Numbered from the stretch's first letter, positions 43,095-52,890 are shown. The stretch is 64,000 nt of DNA from Pseudomonadales bacterium (GCA_024234815.1 JACKNO010000001.1:124001-188000); one strand, 5' to 3'. Numbers and translations are program-made. The notes: generated by a model not told the origin, from the letters alone.

Positions 43095-44309
43095 ATGAAC
43101 TTCAGTCGCGCTATCGGTCGCATGGCTGCGGATACCTCAGGCGTCTGGGACGTCCACGACGAAGCCTGTGCCCTGAAAGCGAACGGCGAGGACATCATCC
43201 TGTTCTCTATCGGCGACCCGGACCTGCCCACCCTGGATATCACCGTCGATCACGCCATCGCTAGCCTGAAAGCCGGGCGCACGCACTATTCCCCAGGCGC
43301 GGGGGAGAAGCCGTTGCGCCAGGCTATCGCCGACATCGAGAGTCGCGCCAGTGGCAGGGCCACCGCCATCGACCAGATAGTCATTCACCCCGGCGGGACC
43401 AACGCCATATTCACGACACTGTCCTGCTTCCTGGATGAAGGCGATGACATAGTCATTCCCACCCCCATGTATGTCGGCTACCAGGGACTTCTGGCAGCAG
43501 TCGGCGCCAACGTGGTTCACGTACCGCTGGATGCGAACGATAATTTCTCACTGGATGTCGACGCCGTAAAAAAGGCTTTCACCGACAGGACCCGTGTCCT
43601 GTTCCTGAACACCCCGGGCAATCCCTGCGGCAACTTCATCGGCGAGGAACAATTGCGCGAACTGGCCGCCTTCTGCCTGGAGCGCCGGGTATGGATAGTC
43701 TGCGATGAGGTGTATTCCATGATCACCTTCGGCCGGCGTCATGTCTCCCTGCTGAAGGCAGCCGCCTCACTTGAAAATGTTGTCGTCATCGATGCCCTCT
43801 CGAAGTCCCATTCAATGACCGGGTGGCGCATGGGCTGGACGGTGTCATCGCAGGACACGGCGCGCCGCATACTGGCCTTCGCCTCCGCGACCATTTTTGG
43901 CTGTTGCCAGTTTGTGCAGGACGCCGCCGCCTTCGCACTGCAAAATGACGAGGAATATATGCGGGCAATCGCGGACGAGTATCGGGTGCGCAGGGACTAC
44001 GCACTGGAGCGTATTAACGCGATACCCGGCCTGAGCGCCAACAGGCCGGGGGCGGGCATGTTTATCATGCTGGATGTATCACAGGTGGCGCCCGACGGAC
44101 TGGAGTTCGCCCAGGGCCTGTTGCGACACGGGAAAGTTTCAGTCCTGCCGGGTGTCGCTTTCGGCGAGACCACCCGCCAGTTCGTTCGCCTGTCCCTCAC
44201 CCATCCGGTGCATATCATGAGTAAAGCCTTTGACCGAATTGAGCGCTTTGCAGGATCGCGCCTCGCCGGCTCAACAGAACAGGAAGCGCGCAATGGCGAC
44301 ATGCGGTGA
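43095..44309 (+). CDS. aruH: Arginine:pyruvate transaminase-like aminotransferase (AruH)
   Basis: A 404-residue fold-type I PLP aminotransferase. ILFSIGDPDLPTLDITVDHA at the N-terminus binds the carboxylate; LFLNTPGNPCGNFIGEEQLR is present. The PLP lysine is in DALSKSHSMTGWRMGWTVSS (about residue 236). AruH of Pseudomonas uses this signature and transfers the amino group of arginine to pyruvate. The gene overlaps the next by 17 bases and is followed by AruI- and GbuA-like genes, the defined arginine transaminase route, which supports the substrate assignment. Confidence 0.85.
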   Translation: MNFSRAIGRMAADTSGVWDVHDEACALKANGEDIILFSIGDPDLPTLDITVDHAIASLKAGRTHYSPGAGEKPLRQAIADIESRASGRATAIDQIVIHPGGTNAIFTTLSCFLDEGDDIVIPTPMYVGYQGLLAAVGANVVHVPLDANDNFSLDVDAVKKAFTDRTRVLFLNTPGNPCGNFIGEEQLRELAAFCLERRVWIVCDEVYSMITFGRRHVSLLKAAASLENVVVIDALSKSHSMTGWRMGWTVSSQDTARRILAFASATIFGCCQFVQDAAAFALQNDEEYMRAIADEYRVRRDYALERINAIPGLSANRPGAGMFIMLDVSQVAPDGLEFAQGLLRHGKVSVLPGVAFGETTRQFVRLSLTHPVHIMSKAFDRIERFAGSRLAGSTEQEARNGDMR

Positions 44310-45900
44310 AGTACTGGTCAGATTGCTGGAGGCTTACGGTGTAGATACCGTATTCGGTATTCCCGGCGTTCACACCATAGAGCTCTACCGCGGCCTGCCG
44401 CAAACCGGAATGCGCCATATCACTCCCCGTCACGAGCAGGGGGCGGGGTTCATGGCGGACGGCTACGCAAGGGCATCGGGGAAACCCGGAGTCTGCCTGA
44501 TTATCTCCGGGCCGGGAATGACCAATATCGCCACCGCAATGGGTCAGGCGCTCGCCGATTCCATACCGATGCTGGTGATATCCTCGGTCAATCACAGCTA
44601 TCAGCTCGGCCTGGGTGAAGGCCGCCTTCACGAGATGCCCGACCAGGGCGCCACCGTGAGCGGTGTTTCTGTTTTCAGTCACACCCTGCTGCGCCCTGAC
44701 GAACTACCGCAACTGCTGGCTCGCGCCTTTTCCGTTTTTGGCAGTGAACGGCCGGGGCCGGTTCACATCGAGATTCCGCTGGATGTCATCAACGCCCGTG
44801 CCGACCACCTCGATACCAATCCGTTCGCCCTGTCCAGCCCGCCCGGCCCGGCGCCGGAGATGGTAGCGCGGGCGGCCAGCGCGCTGCGCACGGCGACACG
44901 CCCCCTGCTGGCGATTGGAGGCGGCTGCCTCAACGCCTCGGAGGAGCTTGTCGCACTGGCCGAGGCACTGGGCGCGCCGGTCGTGAATACCGTCAATGCC
45001 AAGGGTGTTATCCCCTATAGCCATCCACTGGCGGTGGGGGGGTCCGGCTCCTGTGAAGAGATACGCGAGGAATTCAGGCGGGCGGATGTTGTACTTGCGG
45101 TCGGCACCGAGTTCAGCGAGACCGATTACGACTTTTTCTTCGATGGCCCGCTGGAGATAGGTGGAACGCTGATTCGCGTCGATATCGATCCGCGCCAGTT
45201 AAGCCGCAATGTGCGGGCCCATATCGCCATCACCAGCGACGCCGGCCTGGCCCTGCGAGCCATTCGCGGCGCGCTCGCATCCTCGCATTTGCCAGCCGGT
45301 GATGGTCGCAGCCGCGCGGCAGGGTTGCGTTCGTCCCTCCGCGACCGCCGCAACGTGCGCTACCAGGCGTTCTTTGACACGGTGCGCGACGCCCTGCCCG
45401 AGGTCCTGATCGCCGGCGATTCCACCCAGCCCACTTACTACGCCTGGCTTCACTACGAAACGGAGAAGCCGCGGCGGTACTTCCACTCCGCCAGCGGTTT
45501 CGGCACCCTGGGCTACGCGATCCCCGCCGCTATCGGGGCCCGCCTGGCGCGCCCCGACCTGCCTGTAATCGGACTGATTGGCGACGGCGCCTCCCAGTTC
45601 ACGATCGCCGAACTGGCCAGTGCCGCCGGGCTTGGGCTCAACGTGATTTTCCTGATCTGGAATAACAGCGGCTACGCGGAAATCAGGCGGTTTATGGAGC
45701 AGAGCGATGTCGCCCGCATCGGCGTAGACATCTTCACTCCGGACTTTCCCGCGCTGGGAAGAGCGTTTGGCTGTGCAGCCGCTACCGCAAACAACCTCGC
45801 GCAACTGAAGATCGAACTGTTAAGCGCCGCGCGGCGCCAGGGTCCCACGCTGATCGAAGTCGCGCAGGACGAATTCGCCGACGGGTACCCGATGCCCTGA
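44293..45900 (+). CDS. aruI: 2-ketoarginine decarboxylase-like ThDP enzyme (AruI)
   Basis: A 535-residue thiamine diphosphate enzyme. The ThDP activating glutamate is in HITPRHEQGAGFMADGYARA. A middle FAD/NAD-like domain is VAL-EALGAPVVNTVNAKGV-type. The Mg/ThDP motif is IGLIGDGASQFTIAELASAA with NN in FLIWNNSGYAEIRRF. In the arginine transaminase pathway AruI decarboxylates 5-guanidino-2-oxopentanoate to 4-guanidinobutanal. ATG 44293 lies inside the end of the aminotransferase gene, so the two are coupled. The dehydrogenase for the next step is not adjacent. Confidence 0.85.
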   Translation: MATCGEVLVRLLEAYGVDTVFGIPGVHTIELYRGLPQTGMRHITPRHEQGAGFMADGYARASGKPGVCLIISGPGMTNIATAMGQALADSIPMLVISSVNHSYQLGLGEGRLHEMPDQGATVSGVSVFSHTLLRPDELPQLLARAFSVFGSERPGPVHIEIPLDVINARADHLDTNPFALSSPPGPAPEMVARAASALRTATRPLLAIGGGCLNASEELVALAEALGAPVVNTVNAKGVIPYSHPLAVGGSGSCEEIREEFRRADVVLAVGTEFSETDYDFFFDGPLEIGGTLIRVDIDPRQLSRNVRAHIAITSDAGLALRAIRGALASSHLPAGDGRSRAAGLRSSLRDRRNVRYQAFFDTVRDALPEVLIAGDSTQPTYYAWLHYETEKPRRYFHSASGFGTLGYAIPAAIGARLARPDLPVIGLIGDGASQFTIAELASAAGLGLNVIFLIWNNSGYAEIRRFMEQSDVARIGVDIFTPDFPALGRAFGCAAATANNLAQLKIELLSAARRQGPTLIEVAQDEFADGYPMP

Positions 45901-45938
45901 GCTCGGCCAAACTAAAGGCAACAGAGGAAGAACGCAGC

Positions 45939-46916
45939 ATGACAGGCAAATACAACCAGCCGCTGGGCGGCAACGAGATGCCGCGGTTTGCAGGCATTGC
46001 GTCGATGTTTCGTCTGCCAGTGGCCACCTCCGCTGAGAATCTCGACATTGCACTGCTTGGCGTCCCGCTGGATATCGGCACCAGCAACCGCAACGGCACC
46101 CGCTATGGGCCGCGCCAGATTCGCTGTGAATCCGTCCTGGTCAGGCCCTACTCCATGGCGACCGGCGCGGCGCCCTTCGATTCCTTCCAGATAGCGGACA
46201 CCGGCGATGTGGCGATCAACGCGTTCAACCTGCAACAGTCCATCGGCATCATCGAAGACCACTACGCGCGCTTGCTGGAGCACCCGGTAAAGCCCGTCTC
46301 CATGGGGGGCGACCACACCATCAGCCTGCCCATCCTGCGCCAGCTGGCCAAAAAGCACGGACCGCTCGCGCTGGTGCACGTCGACGCCCACACCGACATC
46401 AACGACTCCATGTTCGGCGAAAAAATATGCCATGGCACCATATTCCGCCGCGCCATTGAAGAGAACCTGGTGGACCCGAAGCGCATGATCCAGATTGGCC
46501 CGCGCGCTACCGGCTACTCTGCGGACGATTTCGACTGGGCGCGCCGGCAGGGTGTCCAGGTGGTCACCGGCGAGGAGTGCTGGTACCAGTCACTGGCGCC
46601 GCTGATGACCGAGTTTCGCGCCAGGATAGGGCCGGAGACCCCGGCTTACCTGACCTTTGACATCGATGGCCTGGACCCGAGCGTGGCACCCGGCACGGGA
46701 ACGCCGGAGCCGGGCGGATTGATGGCTTCCCAGGGACTGGAGGTTATACGCGGCTGCCATGGATTGAACCTCGTGGGCGCCGATCTTGTTGAGGTCTCTC
46801 CGCCCTATGACAGCAGCGGCAACACCGCACTGCTCGCGGCCAACCTGGTTTTCGAAATGCTGTGCAGCTTTCCGGGCTGCAAGCGCAGGGACCAGGCTAC
46901 GCGCGCAATGCCCTGA
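45939..46916 (+). CDS. gbuA: Guanidinobutyrase/agmatinase family ureohydrolase (GbuA)
   Basis: A 325-residue Mn2+ ureohydrolase. Metal motifs: SMGGDHTISLPIL (about residues 120-132), VHVDAHTDINDSMFGEKICHG (about 143-163) and FDIDGLDPSVAPGTGTPEPG (about 240-259). In this operon the substrate is most likely 4-guanidinobutyrate, giving urea and 4-aminobutyrate; agmatine is the alternative. It is the last gene of the arginine cluster and overlaps the 3' end of the convergent alcohol dehydrogenase gene by about 20 bases. Confidence 0.88.
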   Translation: MTGKYNQPLGGNEMPRFAGIASMFRLPVATSAENLDIALLGVPLDIGTSNRNGTRYGPRQIRCESVLVRPYSMATGAAPFDSFQIADTGDVAINAFNLQQSIGIIEDHYARLLEHPVKPVSMGGDHTISLPILRQLAKKHGPLALVHVDAHTDINDSMFGEKICHGTIFRRAIEENLVDPKRMIQIGPRATGYSADDFDWARRQGVQVVTGEECWYQSLAPLMTEFRARIGPETPAYLTFDIDGLDPSVAPGTGTPEPGGLMASQGLEVIRGCHGLNLVGADLVEVSPPYDSSGNTALLAANLVFEMLCSFPGCKRRDQATRAMP

Positions 46917-48099
46917 TGACGCGCTCGCACTCGTCGCGCTCCAGGAAACGGCGCGTGGGATAGCCGGAGCCCTCGCTGAGGGCGGCGTCCACCAGCGCGT
47001 CTACATCCTCTTCGCGTATAACGTCGGTTGTTTTCGGAATGCCAATTTCAGCATTCAGGGCCCATACCCGGTCGATAAGCTTCTGCGCGAGAGCCGCCGG
47101 GGACTCCGAGGTATCCCCGAGGCCGCTGTGGACCGCGAGCTCGGCAAGTTTGTCGGTTGCGGCCCCCTTCATAAGTTCCAGGATGTGCGGCAACACCATC
47201 GCATTCCCCAGCCCGTGGGGGACACCGTATTTCGCGCCCAGGTTGTGTGACACCGCGTGCACGTAGCCAACCATGGCGTTGGTAATGGCGAGCCCGCCGT
47301 AGTAGCTCGCCTGTGCCATGGCCTCGCGGGCCTGGAGGTTATCGCCATTGCGACAGGCCTCGGGCAGGTTCTCAAATACCAGTCGCACAGCCGCTACCGC
47401 AAAAAAATCGGTATCTGGCGTGCCCCAGGTTCCGATATAGGCTTCGATGGCATGCGTCAGGGCATCCATGCCCGTGGCCGCGGTGATATGCGGCGGCAGG
47501 CCCCGCATCAGTTCCGGGTCCAGCGCCGCCGCCCTGGGTATCAGCGCCACGTCGACAACACCGCTTTTCTCGTGGGTGACATTGTCCGATACGACGGCGA
47601 TGAAAGTTCCCTCCGAACCGGTACCCGCGGTGGTTGGAATGGCAAAGAGCGGCAGTGCCGGTAACTTGCACTGGTTGAGTCCCTTGCAGCTCTCCGCATT
47701 GCAATCGTTGGCGGCGGCAAGCGCGACAACCTTGGCGGTGTCGATCGAGGAGCCGCCGCCCAGAGCCAGCACGCTGTCGCAGCCCGACTGCCGGAGCAGG
47801 GCAATACCGTCGTCAACCACCTGCGTGGTCGGGTCGGGTTTTACCCCGTCATAGATCACTGTTTCGACTCCCATTGAATTTAGGCTCGCCACAATACCGT
47901 CCGCGATACCCAACTCCAGCAGCGGTTTGTCGGTGACGACAAGAATTTTACACAGGCCGAACTGGGCGATGGTCCTGCACAGGGTCACACTGGAACCCGC
48001 CCCCGAGAACATCAATGGCTTGGGCTGGGGTTTGCTGAACACCCGCCGCATGAGTGACAGTTTGCCCCGGTAGAACAATTCCTTATGGAATGCCGGCAT
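46897..48099 (-). CDS. Group III iron-containing alcohol dehydrogenase
   Basis: A 400-residue enzyme. NAD(P) motif SVLALGGGSSIDTAKVVALA (about residues 110-129) and the domain linker AIPTTAGTGSEGTFIAVVSD. Metal ligands: D in GMDALTHAIEAYIG (about 210), H in the same segment, and two in YVHAVSHNLGAKYGVPHGLG. The GPHG-type close (YGVPHGLGNAMVLPH) is typical. Substrate unknown: a medium-chain or hydroxyacid alcohol. It stands 18 bases after the esterase gene, so the pair are probably co-transcribed. Confidence 0.88.
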   Translation of the reverse strand: MPAFHKELFYRGKLSLMRRVFSKPQPKPLMFSGAGSSVTLCRTIAQFGLCKILVVTDKPLLELGIADGIVASLNSMGVETVIYDGVKPDPTTQVVDDGIALLRQSGCDSVLALGGGSSIDTAKVVALAAANDCNAESCKGLNQCKLPALPLFAIPTTAGTGSEGTFIAVVSDNVTHEKSGVVDVALIPRAAALDPELMRGLPPHITAATGMDALTHAIEAYIGTWGTPDTDFFAVAAVRLVFENLPEACRNGDNLQAREAMAQASYYGGLAITNAMVGYVHAVSHNLGAKYGVPHGLGNAMVLPHILELMKGAATDKLAELAVHSGLGDTSESPAALAQKLIDRVWALNAEIGIPKTTDVIREEDVDALVDAALSEGSGYPTRRFLERDECERVIRALRA

Positions 48100-48117
48100 T
48101 ATGAAACCTCCGTTACG

Positions 48118-49149
48118 TCAGGCCTCGCGACAAAACAAGGCGATGAGCGCCGCGGTTTCGCGGCTGATCTCCGGGCAGGCCGTGGCGAAAATCTCGATAC
48201 CATGGGTAGTACCCATCACCTGGCGACAGCGCGCGGGCACACCGGCCCGAAGTAACGCCCGGTAAAACTCAATTCCCTCATCGCGCAGCGGATCGCATTC
48301 GTTGACGCTGATCACCGTGGGCACCAGACCTCGCAACTCCTCATCCGAGGCGAAACTGGGCCAGGCAAGCGGGTTGCCGTTCTCGAACTCCTCGATGCCA
48401 TAAGCCATCGCGCCGCGATTATTGTGCAAATCGAGCAGCAGTCCGTTGTTCTCGATGGAGGACGGGAAGCGGTCCTGCGGCCAGGCGCCGGCAATATAGG
48501 GACAGAGGGCGTACAGACCGCGAATGAGCCCGAGGTCGCCGTCCCGTTTCAGTTTCAAGCCCGTGGCGAGGGTGAGGTTGCCGCCGCCGCTCTCCCCCGC
48601 CACTATGATGTGGCCGGCGTCGATGTTGAGTGTAGCTGCATTATCGGCCAGCCACTTCACGCCGGACACACAGTCATTCAGCCCCGCCGGAAACGGCGCG
48701 ACCTCCTCCGCCGACGACGGGGTAAGGCAATTGCGAAAATCCACCATGGCGACGGCCACACCCTGGGCGGCAATGATCTTGCCCCAGGCCCGGTACATAC
48801 CTACGAAGCAACTCATGCTTTGCATACCGCCACCGTGGATGTAGTACACGCAGGGCAGGGTTTCGGCGGAAGCGGGCCGGATGAACTGCACCTTGATGGT
48901 ATTGCCGTCCGGGTTCGAGACGAATTCATGGGTGGAGATATCGAGACCGGCCGAAGGCGCCACGCGCTCGTTGTCCACCAGGCCGAACATCATCTCCATC
49001 TGCTTGCGCTGGGCTACCGCCTCCGGCGTATTGGCCTCATCGAGTGCCTGCTGACGGCTTTCGACGTTGTCAAATACTATTGCCGGCAAGGTGCCCAGGA
49101 GCATTTTGATCCTGGGGTCGATACGCGGATCATTTTTCATTTTCGTCAT
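48118..49149 (-). CDS. Hormone-sensitive-lipase-family alpha/beta hydrolase
   Basis: A 343-residue esterase. The HSL oxyanion motif HGGG lies in LPCVYYIHGGGMQSMSCFVG (about residues 98-117), and the nucleophile elbow GESGGG in GHIIVAGESGGGNLTLATGL (about 175-194). The acid and His follow at ISVNECDPLRDEG and GTTHGIEIFATACPE. No signal peptide, so cytosolic. It is co-directional with the Fe-alcohol dehydrogenase, 18 bases upstream of it. An ester-to-alcohol-to-aldehyde route is a reasonable inference. Confidence 0.9.
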   Translation of the reverse strand: MTKMKNDPRIDPRIKMLLGTLPAIVFDNVESRQQALDEANTPEAVAQRKQMEMMFGLVDNERVAPSAGLDISTHEFVSNPDGNTIKVQFIRPASAETLPCVYYIHGGGMQSMSCFVGMYRAWGKIIAAQGVAVAMVDFRNCLTPSSAEEVAPFPAGLNDCVSGVKWLADNAATLNIDAGHIIVAGESGGGNLTLATGLKLKRDGDLGLIRGLYALCPYIAGAWPQDRFPSSIENNGLLLDLHNNRGAMAYGIEEFENGNPLAWPSFASDEELRGLVPTVISVNECDPLRDEGIEFYRALLRAGVPARCRQVMGTTHGIEIFATACPEISRETAALIALFCREA

Positions 49150-49266
49150 ATTTGTTGTCTCAATCTTCGGGAGTGAATTTACGGATGACGAGTGTATGCG
49201 CCGCCGCGATGTTTAACTTATGCGAGCCTCGAGCCTGGCCGCGCACAAGCGGCGCGATGACACCCG

Positions 49267-49989
49267 CTAGGGCCCGGCATCGGCCAACAGCGCCTGGTAG
49301 TAGTCGCTGGCCTCGTCAACAATGGACTGTTGCTCGGCCGTCAGCGCGACATCGCCGGCGCTGAACGCCTGGAATCCGGTGGATTGCTCTACAACCTCGT
49401 ACCAGTGCGCGGCCCAGACACCGTCACTGGCACGGCGACCCGTGGGCCAGTGCAACATCCTGTCACTGTAGGGAATGGCCAGGCGCTCGCAGAGTCGGTG
49501 CAAGCCGGCTTCGGGATCCGCCAGAAACCGGGTGGCGTCGATAACCGGGATGTCCTGCCCGGTGATGGCCGTGATTTCCGTGTACAACTCATACTGGCGC
49601 AGGATACCAATGTCGTCCTGGGTAACGGATTCGCGTTTCCTGGCGTAGGAGGCCACCACGTATTTGGGATCGCGGATCAGGAAGCAGTTGCGCAGGGCGG
49701 CGGTCCAGTCGAGTTCGATTTCATGCAGCATGTGGTGCGTCATGTGCTTCTGGTAAACAATGTCCGCGTCATCCAGGTCCCGCACCAGGGCGGCCGTAAC
49801 GTCAGTCCAATCCGTCGGCTGGCTGGCGATAACCTGTTCCCGCATCGGGTGCGCCATTCCCGTGGCGTGCAGGTAGTACGCATAGAAGGGTTCATCCACC
49901 ACCACCGTATCGTCGCGATTCTCGAAAGAGCGCATCATGGCAGTCGAGATATTGCGGGGCCCCGACCACATGCCGATCCTGATGGTCAT
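49267..49989 (-). CDS. Sulfotransferase-like P-loop protein coupled to an aminotransferase
   Basis: A 240-residue protein. The N-terminal loop is RIGMWSGPRNISTAMMRSFE, a form of the sulfotransferase P-loop in which R-N-I-S-T replaces the usual R-S-G-T. The rest reads like branched-chain-aminotransferase-associated sulfotransferase domains: HMLHEIELDWTAALRNCFLI then RDPKYVVASYARK. The start ATG overlaps the stop of the class IV aminotransferase gene by four bases. Such domains are known fused to or next to this aminotransferase type; chemistry unknown. Confidence 0.75.
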   Translation of the reverse strand: MTIRIGMWSGPRNISTAMMRSFENRDDTVVVDEPFYAYYLHATGMAHPMREQVIASQPTDWTDVTAALVRDLDDADIVYQKHMTHHMLHEIELDWTAALRNCFLIRDPKYVVASYARKRESVTQDDIGILRQYELYTEITAITGQDIPVIDATRFLADPEAGLHRLCERLAIPYSDRMLHWPTGRRASDGVWAAHWYEVVEQSTGFQAFSAGDVALTAEQQSIVDEASDYYQALLADAGP

Positions 49990-50903
49990 AGCCGGCCCGT
50001 TTCCCGTTCGATTTTTTCCAGGTAAAGACCGCGCAGGCGCGCCAGCATCGGCCCCGGGCGCCCACTGCCGATCTTGCGCCCATCAATTTCCACGACCGGC
50101 GCGGCGCCGGCAAAGGTGCCGGTAACAAACGCCTCGTCGGCGCCATAGACATCGGTGAGACTGAAGTTGCGCTCAAAGACAGGAATGTCGTTTGCCTTGC
50201 ACAGGTTGATGATGGACCTGCGAGTGATACCGTCCAGGCAGTAATCACCTGAGGACGTCCAAACTTCATCGCCTCTAACAATAAAGAAATGGGTGGAGTT
50301 GCAGGTGGCGACAAAGCCGTGGGGGTCGAGCATCAGCGCCTCGTCCGCACCCGCCTTCGCAGCCTGGATACAGGCGGTGATGCAGTTGAGCTTGGAGTGG
50401 GTATTGAGCTTGGGGTCCTGCACATCGGGGTAGCCGCGCCTGACATGAACGGTAAACAGGCGGATGCCCCGCTCGATGATTTCCTCCACGGGCGCCTTGT
50501 ACTCGGCAATGATGACCACGGTGGGCGGGGTGATCGTCATGCGCGGGTCCTGGTAGGGTGTCGACTTCACACCCCGCGTAACCATCAGCCGGATGTGCAC
50601 ACCGGTTTCCATATCATTGGCCCGGCAGGTCTCGTAGATGCGCTCCAGCATGGCCTCCGGACCCACGTCCATTTCCATATCCAGGGCTTTCGCCCCTTCG
50701 TACAGGCGCCGCATATGCTCCCTGGCGAATAGAACCTTGCCCTTGTGAAAACGCAGACCCTCCCAGATGCCATCGCCCAGAATGTATCCCGAATCAAACA
50801 CCGAAACCTTGGCATCCTCGCGCCTGAACAACTCGCCGTTGATGTTGATCTTGATATTTTCGTTGCGGGGATCAATCTGGTGGTCGTGCGTGCCTTGTGC
50901 CAT
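49986..50903 (-). CDS. Class IV aminotransferase-fold protein, atypical active site
   Basis: A 305-residue protein of the BCAT/D-amino-acid transaminase fold. YILGDGIWEGLRFHKGKVLF is present at the N-terminus, and the PLP lysine in LNTHSKLNCITACIQAAKAG (about residue 164). The position that normally reads V-T-E-G-x-x-x-N (glutamate contacting the PLP ring) is here FVATCNSTHFFIVRG: the Glu is Thr and the Asn is His. GDYCLDGITRRSIINLCKAN follows as usual. The fold assignment is good, but ordinary transamination is doubtful. It is co-translated with the sulfotransferase-like gene. Confidence 0.85.
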   Translation of the reverse strand: MAQGTHDHQIDPRNENIKININGELFRREDAKVSVFDSGYILGDGIWEGLRFHKGKVLFAREHMRRLYEGAKALDMEMDVGPEAMLERIYETCRANDMETGVHIRLMVTRGVKSTPYQDPRMTITPPTVVIIAEYKAPVEEIIERGIRLFTVHVRRGYPDVQDPKLNTHSKLNCITACIQAAKAGADEALMLDPHGFVATCNSTHFFIVRGDEVWTSSGDYCLDGITRRSIINLCKANDIPVFERNFSLTDVYGADEAFVTGTFAGAAPVVEIDGRKIGSGRPGPMLARLRGLYLEKIERETGRL

Positions 50904-51050
50904 AGCCGTCTATTCCCATGCTGAACATCACAGTGGGGAACGAGTATATAGGCAACAGCTCGGGCTTTGAATGGCGTGATTACATCCCGGGTCGATAATC
51001 GTTTAACCTTGACCGTGACGAATCGATCAATGGAAAGCGGAGCGGAAATC

Positions 51051-52784
51051 ATGACCAGACTATCTGCAGCCATAACGGCCTGCCTGTTCGCCTCTATTGC
51101 CCTCGCACAGGACTCCGTGAATACGAGCGATTTCAAAGCCCTGCTGGATGAACACTGGCAGCGCGCCCAACAGGAGCAGATTTTTTTCCGAACCGACTCC
51201 GATTCCTACCGGCCCAACGGCAGGCTGGCCGAAGTCTCTGACCAGGCCAGGGCACGCCGGCAGGCTTTCAACGAATCTGTTCTCAATCGCCTGAACAGGA
51301 TCGACAGGAGCGCCCTCAGTGACCAGGACAAACTCAATTACACCGTCTTTCGCTATGAGCGCGAGGCCGAGCGCGAGTCCTATGAATACCCGAACCACCT
51401 GTTTCCCTTTAACAGCCTGTCGGGATACCACAGCTACTTCGCCGATGCGCCCGCCAACATGGCCTTTAACGCAGTGGCGGATTATGAGCGCTATCTTGTA
51501 AGCCTGGCTGACTTCCCGCGCTACAATCGCGAGCACATCGAGCTGCTCGCGCAGGCCGTGGAGAGCGGCTACACGCAGTACTGCGGATCAATCGCCGGCT
51601 ATGAAAAGAGCATCAGCAAATACATAGTGCAGCAACCACGGGAAAGCGCCTTCTACGCCCCGTTCAAGACCATGCCTGACACAGTTGCCCCCGCAGTGCA
51701 GGCAGACCTGCGCAAACAGGCCCTGCAACTTATCGAGAAGGAAGTGCTTCCTGCCTACGGCGAGTTGTACCGCTTCTTTGTGGAGAGTTACCTGCCCGCC
51801 TGCCGCGCTGAAGCCGGAATCTCATCACTTGACGGCGGCGCTGAATTCTACGCCCACCTGCTTCGCTTTTTCACTACCACCAATATGACGCCGATCGAGA
51901 TTCACGAGCTGGGATTGAGCGAGACCCGGCGAATTCGCGCGGAGATGGAAGCGATCATCAACAAGCTCGGCTTCGAGGGCAGCTTCAGTGAGTTCCTCGA
52001 TTTTATGCGCACCGACCAGCGCTTCTATGCCGCTGACTCCCGCGACCTGCTGGAGAAAACCGCGCTGATAGCCAAGCAAATGGATGGCATGATGCCCTCC
52101 CTGTTCGGCCACCTGCCCAGGAATACCTACGCAGTCCGCCCCGTTGAAGGGCGCGGTGCCTACTACATGCCCGGGGCGACCGATGGCTCCGCACCCGGCG
52201 TCTATTACATCAACACCACCAATCTCGCGGCACAGCCCCTGTACAATCTCGAGGCGCTGACACTGCACGAGGCGGTTCCCGGTCACCATCACCAGACCGC
52301 GCTGGCAATGGAACTGGACCTGCCGGAATTCAGGAAGACCACCTACCACGCCGCGTTCGGCGAGGGGTGGGGGCTGTATGCCGAGCGCCTGGGGCTGGAA
52401 GCCGGGTTCTATACCGACCCGTACAGCAACTTCGGGCGGCTCACCTACGAAATGTGGCGCGCAAACCGGCTGGTGGTGGACACCGGGATTCACGCTTTCG
52501 GTTGGTCCCGGCAGCAGGCCATCGACTACCTGATGGCAAACTCGGCACTGACGCTCCCGGAAGTGGAATCTGAAATCGATCGCTACATCACCTGGCCGGG
52601 ACAGGCGACTGCCTACAAGATCGGCGAGCTCAGCATACGGGCGCTGCGCGAAAAAGCGGAGACAGCGCTGGGCCCCGCGTTCGACATCAGGCAGTTCCAC
52701 GACGTGGTGGTGGGCAACGGCTCGGTGCCCATCGCGGCGCTGCAGGACATTGTCGATGAGTGGATTGCCGGCCAGTTGCAATAG
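51051..52784 (+). CDS. DUF885 exported metalloprotein (putative peptidase)
   Basis: A 577-residue protein. ATG 51051 gives a signal peptide (about residues 1-20, MTRLSAAITACLFASIALAQ), so it is exported to the periplasm. The DUF885 zinc motif lies in LTLHEAVPGHHHQTALAMEL (about residues 402-421), with a second conserved segment GEGWGLYAERLGLEAGFYTD about 30 residues on. Family members are peptidase-like with HExxxGHH ligands, but substrates are unproven. Monocistronic between two divergent or convergent neighbours. Confidence 0.9.
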   Translation: MTRLSAAITACLFASIALAQDSVNTSDFKALLDEHWQRAQQEQIFFRTDSDSYRPNGRLAEVSDQARARRQAFNESVLNRLNRIDRSALSDQDKLNYTVFRYEREAERESYEYPNHLFPFNSLSGYHSYFADAPANMAFNAVADYERYLVSLADFPRYNREHIELLAQAVESGYTQYCGSIAGYEKSISKYIVQQPRESAFYAPFKTMPDTVAPAVQADLRKQALQLIEKEVLPAYGELYRFFVESYLPACRAEAGISSLDGGAEFYAHLLRFFTTTNMTPIEIHELGLSETRRIRAEMEAIINKLGFEGSFSEFLDFMRTDQRFYAADSRDLLEKTALIAKQMDGMMPSLFGHLPRNTYAVRPVEGRGAYYMPGATDGSAPGVYYINTTNLAAQPLYNLEALTLHEAVPGHHHQTALAMELDLPEFRKTTYHAAFGEGWGLYAERLGLEAGFYTDPYSNFGRLTYEMWRANRLVVDTGIHAFGWSRQQAIDYLMANSALTLPEVESEIDRYITWPGQATAYKIGELSIRALREKAETALGPAFDIRQFHDVVVGNGSVPIAALQDIVDEWIAGQLQ

Positions 52785-52890
52785 ATCGCCAAGTCGGGCG
52801 CGCCCTGCGGCTACATTCCGGCAGCAATCACGCCGCCGCAGCCTCGATGCGAGCCCGTGATAACAACCGCTCGCGGTCCGGTGGCGGCGT

